Positions 61,930 to 64,000 of a stretch of DNA of 64,000 nucleotides are shown here, one piece after another. Under the pieces are notes generated by a model, which had not been told where the DNA came from, did no database searches, and saw only the letters and a program-made list of their open reading frames with translations. The translations under genes were made by a program, and so were the position numbers. The stretch lies in NCBI GenBank assembly GCA_051294375.1, contig CM119267.1, positions 24,997,783 to 25,061,782 on the forward strand. The letters run 5' to 3'. The first letter of the stretch is position 1; the number at the start of each line of letters is the position of its first letter. Source of the DNA: Paraspadella gotoi (Eukaryota; Chaetognatha).

Positions 61930-63999
61930 TCAAAGGCCGAGGACGTCAATCGAGGTAGACGGGTCGGCGAGACGTTCGAAGATCCCGACCAGGCAATCGA
62001 GGCCAAAGAGGTATCCGTCCTCGCGGTTGCCTTCAACCTAAGTAAATTGGAGAGGATTTGAAATTTGTTGAAAAAACGTTGATTAGCATTTAACAATGAA
62101 AGACTAAACCCAGGACTGGCGGTGGTCGAGAACGGCCCCTTAATAATGAAAGACTCACCCAGGACTGGCGGTGGTCGAGAACGGCCCCTGAATAATGAAA
62201 CTCACCCAGGGCAGGCGGTGGTGGAGAATGGCCCCTTAATAATGAAACTTACCCAGGGCAGGCGGTGGTCGAGAACGGCCCCTTAATAATGAAACTCACC
62301 CAGGGCAGGCGGTGGTCAAGAACGGCCCCTTAATAATGAAACTCACCCAGGGCAGGCGGTGGTCGATAACGGCCCCTTAACAATGAAACTCACCCAGGGC
62401 AGGCGGTGATCGAGAACGGCCCCTTCTTCCACGGGTTTCGTTTTCCCAAAATCGATCATCCAGACGCCGACGTCGCCGGCGACGTCGTGGACGAAGAGAA
62501 GGCTGCTCCCGATCACCTTTAAGAAAAAGGAAAAGGATCGAAAGCGGGAGATGAAAGTAACAGGGACATATGTCGCACGGGAAAGAAGGAGAAATTGAAG
62601 AAGGAAAAAGTGACAAAAAGAAGGGAAAGAAAAAGGAAACGGAATTTAAAAGGAAGGGAAAAGAGAAACGGAAAGGGGAAAAAGAAATAGGAAATGGAAC
62701 AAACAAGGAACTCACCTCGTGACTCTTAAAAAAGGAGGATCCTTCCAATGTGTCTCTCAGGGAACGAAGCTTCTTTAAGTAGGCACGCTGCAGCTTTGGC
62801 GAGGCATCGGTGAAGCGGCGAATCTGGTCAGAGACATCGGCGACCGACTTTAGGGCTTTAAAGTCTCGAGAGGCAGTCCCGTCAGAGAGTTTGATGGCCT
62901 CCACTCTGAGAATGGATGGGGCGGAAATAATATTAGAGTCGTTAACCTAAACTTTTACAAAATGAGCTGCTCCACCTGAACCCCAAGTTGCTCGTCGAGG
63001 AGATAGTCTCCCTCCAGATCATGTATCGCGGTTTGGTGACGGCCTCTTCCTTTCGCTCCTCCTCCGTCGGCTCCTCGGGGTCAACGTCGATCATCTTCTG
63101 GAACATGTCCTTCCGCGGTTTGGCCTTGAGTCGGGCCAGGGTCAACTCCTCCTCCAAGTAGGTCCTCGTCCCCATTTTGCAGTCCATGATGGAGGGAGAT
63201 TCGAAGTCGATGAGAAGGTCCTGCATCTGGACGTAGAGTTCGTCCTCCTGGATTGACATACATTTACATTCGGGTAAATTTTTTTAATTTAATTTAATTT
63301 TTTTTTAATAAATATTGAAGAGGGTCGCATAAAAAGAGGAGAATAGGAGAGATGAAGATCGAGAGAGAGCGAGAGATCGCCGGATACTACAGTATAATAT
63401 TTAACAAAAGGGTTTGTACCTTCTCAACTCGACCGCGGAACTCTGGCACAAACGGCTTCAACACGTCGCTCATCAACAGTTGGAGAGCGCGCTCTTCGTT
63501 TTCGTTGTGCTTCTTGAGGATTGTGCCAAGAGCCTCTCCCGCTTTAAAGTTGCCCTGGAAAGAAAAAACCTTACCTTTAGTAAGTTAATAAAAGAAATGA
63601 AATTTTGAATAAAAAGATGAGACGGGTAAGAATTTTAATCAAATTATCTTGCGCGAGTCGAATCTCTTCGATATTAACCCTTCCCTCTCTTAATCTTTCC
63701 TCCCTTTCCGCATATCACCTGATGTCCGGCTAACTGAATCCACGGGTATTGCCTTTTCTTAAAGGATTGCACGAAGGGGGACCAGGCCATCACGTTCCGA
63801 ATCTTGCGCCAACACGAGGGCGACTTTCGGTGAGCGGTTTCCTTGACGACCGGGCAACCCAACATCGCCGAGGGTTGTTCCGGCGTTGACGGCGACGACG
63901 GCGTCGAGAGAGAGTCCTTCGACGACTGGCGCTCCTTGACGTCGCCCCCGAATCGGCGACGAACGGCTTCAAAGATGGGAGACTGCGACCGACGTCTGG
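61930..63999 (-). CDS. ITPK: Inositol-1,4,5-trisphosphate 3-kinase, C-terminal part (5' end outside window)
   Basis: Six exons seen: beyond 63999 to 63719, 63554-63420, 63247-62976, 62905-62716, 62516-62394 and 62037-61930; phases agree and the frame stays open to the window edge. The enzyme phosphorylates Ins(1,4,5)P3 at the 3 position, ending calcium release and feeding higher inositol phosphates. Marks: [19 protein letters not shown] and YPWIQLAGH at the catalytic-domain start; [19 protein letters not shown], the inositol-kinase PxxxDxKxG motif; [47 protein letters not shown], the metal-binding IDFGKT motif; and the ending [20 protein letters not shown]. The N-terminal region visible ([15 protein letters not shown]) is low complexity, as in the regulatory part of known family members. 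Intron 5 starts within a 47-bp tandem array copied from the exon end. Confidence 0.95.
62101..62405 (+). repeat. ITPK: 47-bp tandem array copying an exon end and its splice donor
   Basis: Six copies of a unit of about 47 bp, AGGCGGTGGTCGAGAACGGC continuing CCCTTAATAATGAAACTCAC and CCAGGGC, run from about 62101 to 62400 and meet the ITPK exon ending at 62394. Read on the minus strand each copy holds GCCGTTCTCGACCACCGCCT, GCCCTGG and then GTGAGTTTCATT or a close variant; the real exon end and donor are the first copy. The array therefore places several donor-like sites in the intron. Confidence 0.88.
63328..63391 (+). mobile_element. LTR fragment in ITPK intron
   Basis: 64 bp (GAGGAGAATAGGAGAGATGA ... 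GATCGCCGGATACTACA) matching the end of the LTR of the element at 42849-44166. It sits in the intron between the second and third visible ITPK exons. It is truncated, with no internal region. Confidence 0.8.
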
Positions 64000-64000
64000 G

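Noticed and set aside
62101-62405. Regular direct repeats that could suggest a CRISPR array
   Set aside because: Units are contiguous without unique spacers, the locus is eukaryotic, and the unit is a copy of an ITPK exon end.

Overview
The window is genomic DNA from an animal. It has spliced protein genes with short GT-AG introns, standard genetic code, very AT-rich intergenic DNA, Tc1/mariner-like, hAT-like and small LTR elements, and metazoan-type genes (ARPC4, PRPF39, lysyl-tRNA synthetase, inositol-trisphosphate 3-kinase). The compact introns and transposon load suggest an invertebrate. I cannot name the phylum.

Every gene I can support lies on the minus strand, so transcription runs right to left: ITPK (63999-61930, 5' end outside the window), KARS1 (58245-55113), two tandem GNAT acetyltransferases (54930-53727 and 52569-51527), PRPF39 (51167-36929), three paralogous large proteins called here ML3 (35845-29740), ML2 (23467-17325) and ML1 (6640-550), and ARPC4 (218 leftwards, 3' end outside). 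I rebuilt exons by hand from reading frame, splice signals and phase. Several gaps are very short (182 bp between KARS1 and the next ATG, 331 bp between ML1 and ARPC4, 359 bp between a GNAT gene and PRPF39), so operon-like expression should be tested.

The most interesting system is the ML family. Each member has an acidic or serine-rich start, a domain resembling a double-stranded-RNA-binding fold, a CCHC zinc knuckle, a long fast-evolving linker that differs completely between paralogs (charged; proline-repeat plus RS-like; Asn/Gln/Pro-repeat), a helical region and a C-terminal domain that I align with the EXD3/MUT-7 type of 3'-5' exonuclease. The nuclease active site is gone. The motif I Asp-Glu pair is missing, and the last motif, normally YxxxD, is HxxxR in all three. 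They look like RNA-binding pseudonucleases, tandemly expanded here. The middle one is easily split in two by gene finders, but a phase-matched splice joins the halves.

Repeats: 6.7-13.7 kb is a nest of Tc1/mariner-like elements enclosing two miniature LTR retrotransposons (TRIM/SMART type), an 18-bp satellite and copies of an unclassified interspersed repeat. 23.9-29.1 kb holds more copies of that repeat and a solo LTR. 58.9-61.4 kb is another nest with a perfect hAT target duplication. A large inverted duplication (39.9-44.5 kb against 45.2-48.5 kb) sits inside PRPF39 intron 5, spans an assembly gap and differs almost only by one-base indels, so it may be an assembly problem. The functional PRPF39 exons are in the right arm. 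In ITPK the last internal exon end and its splice donor are repeated six times in the following intron.
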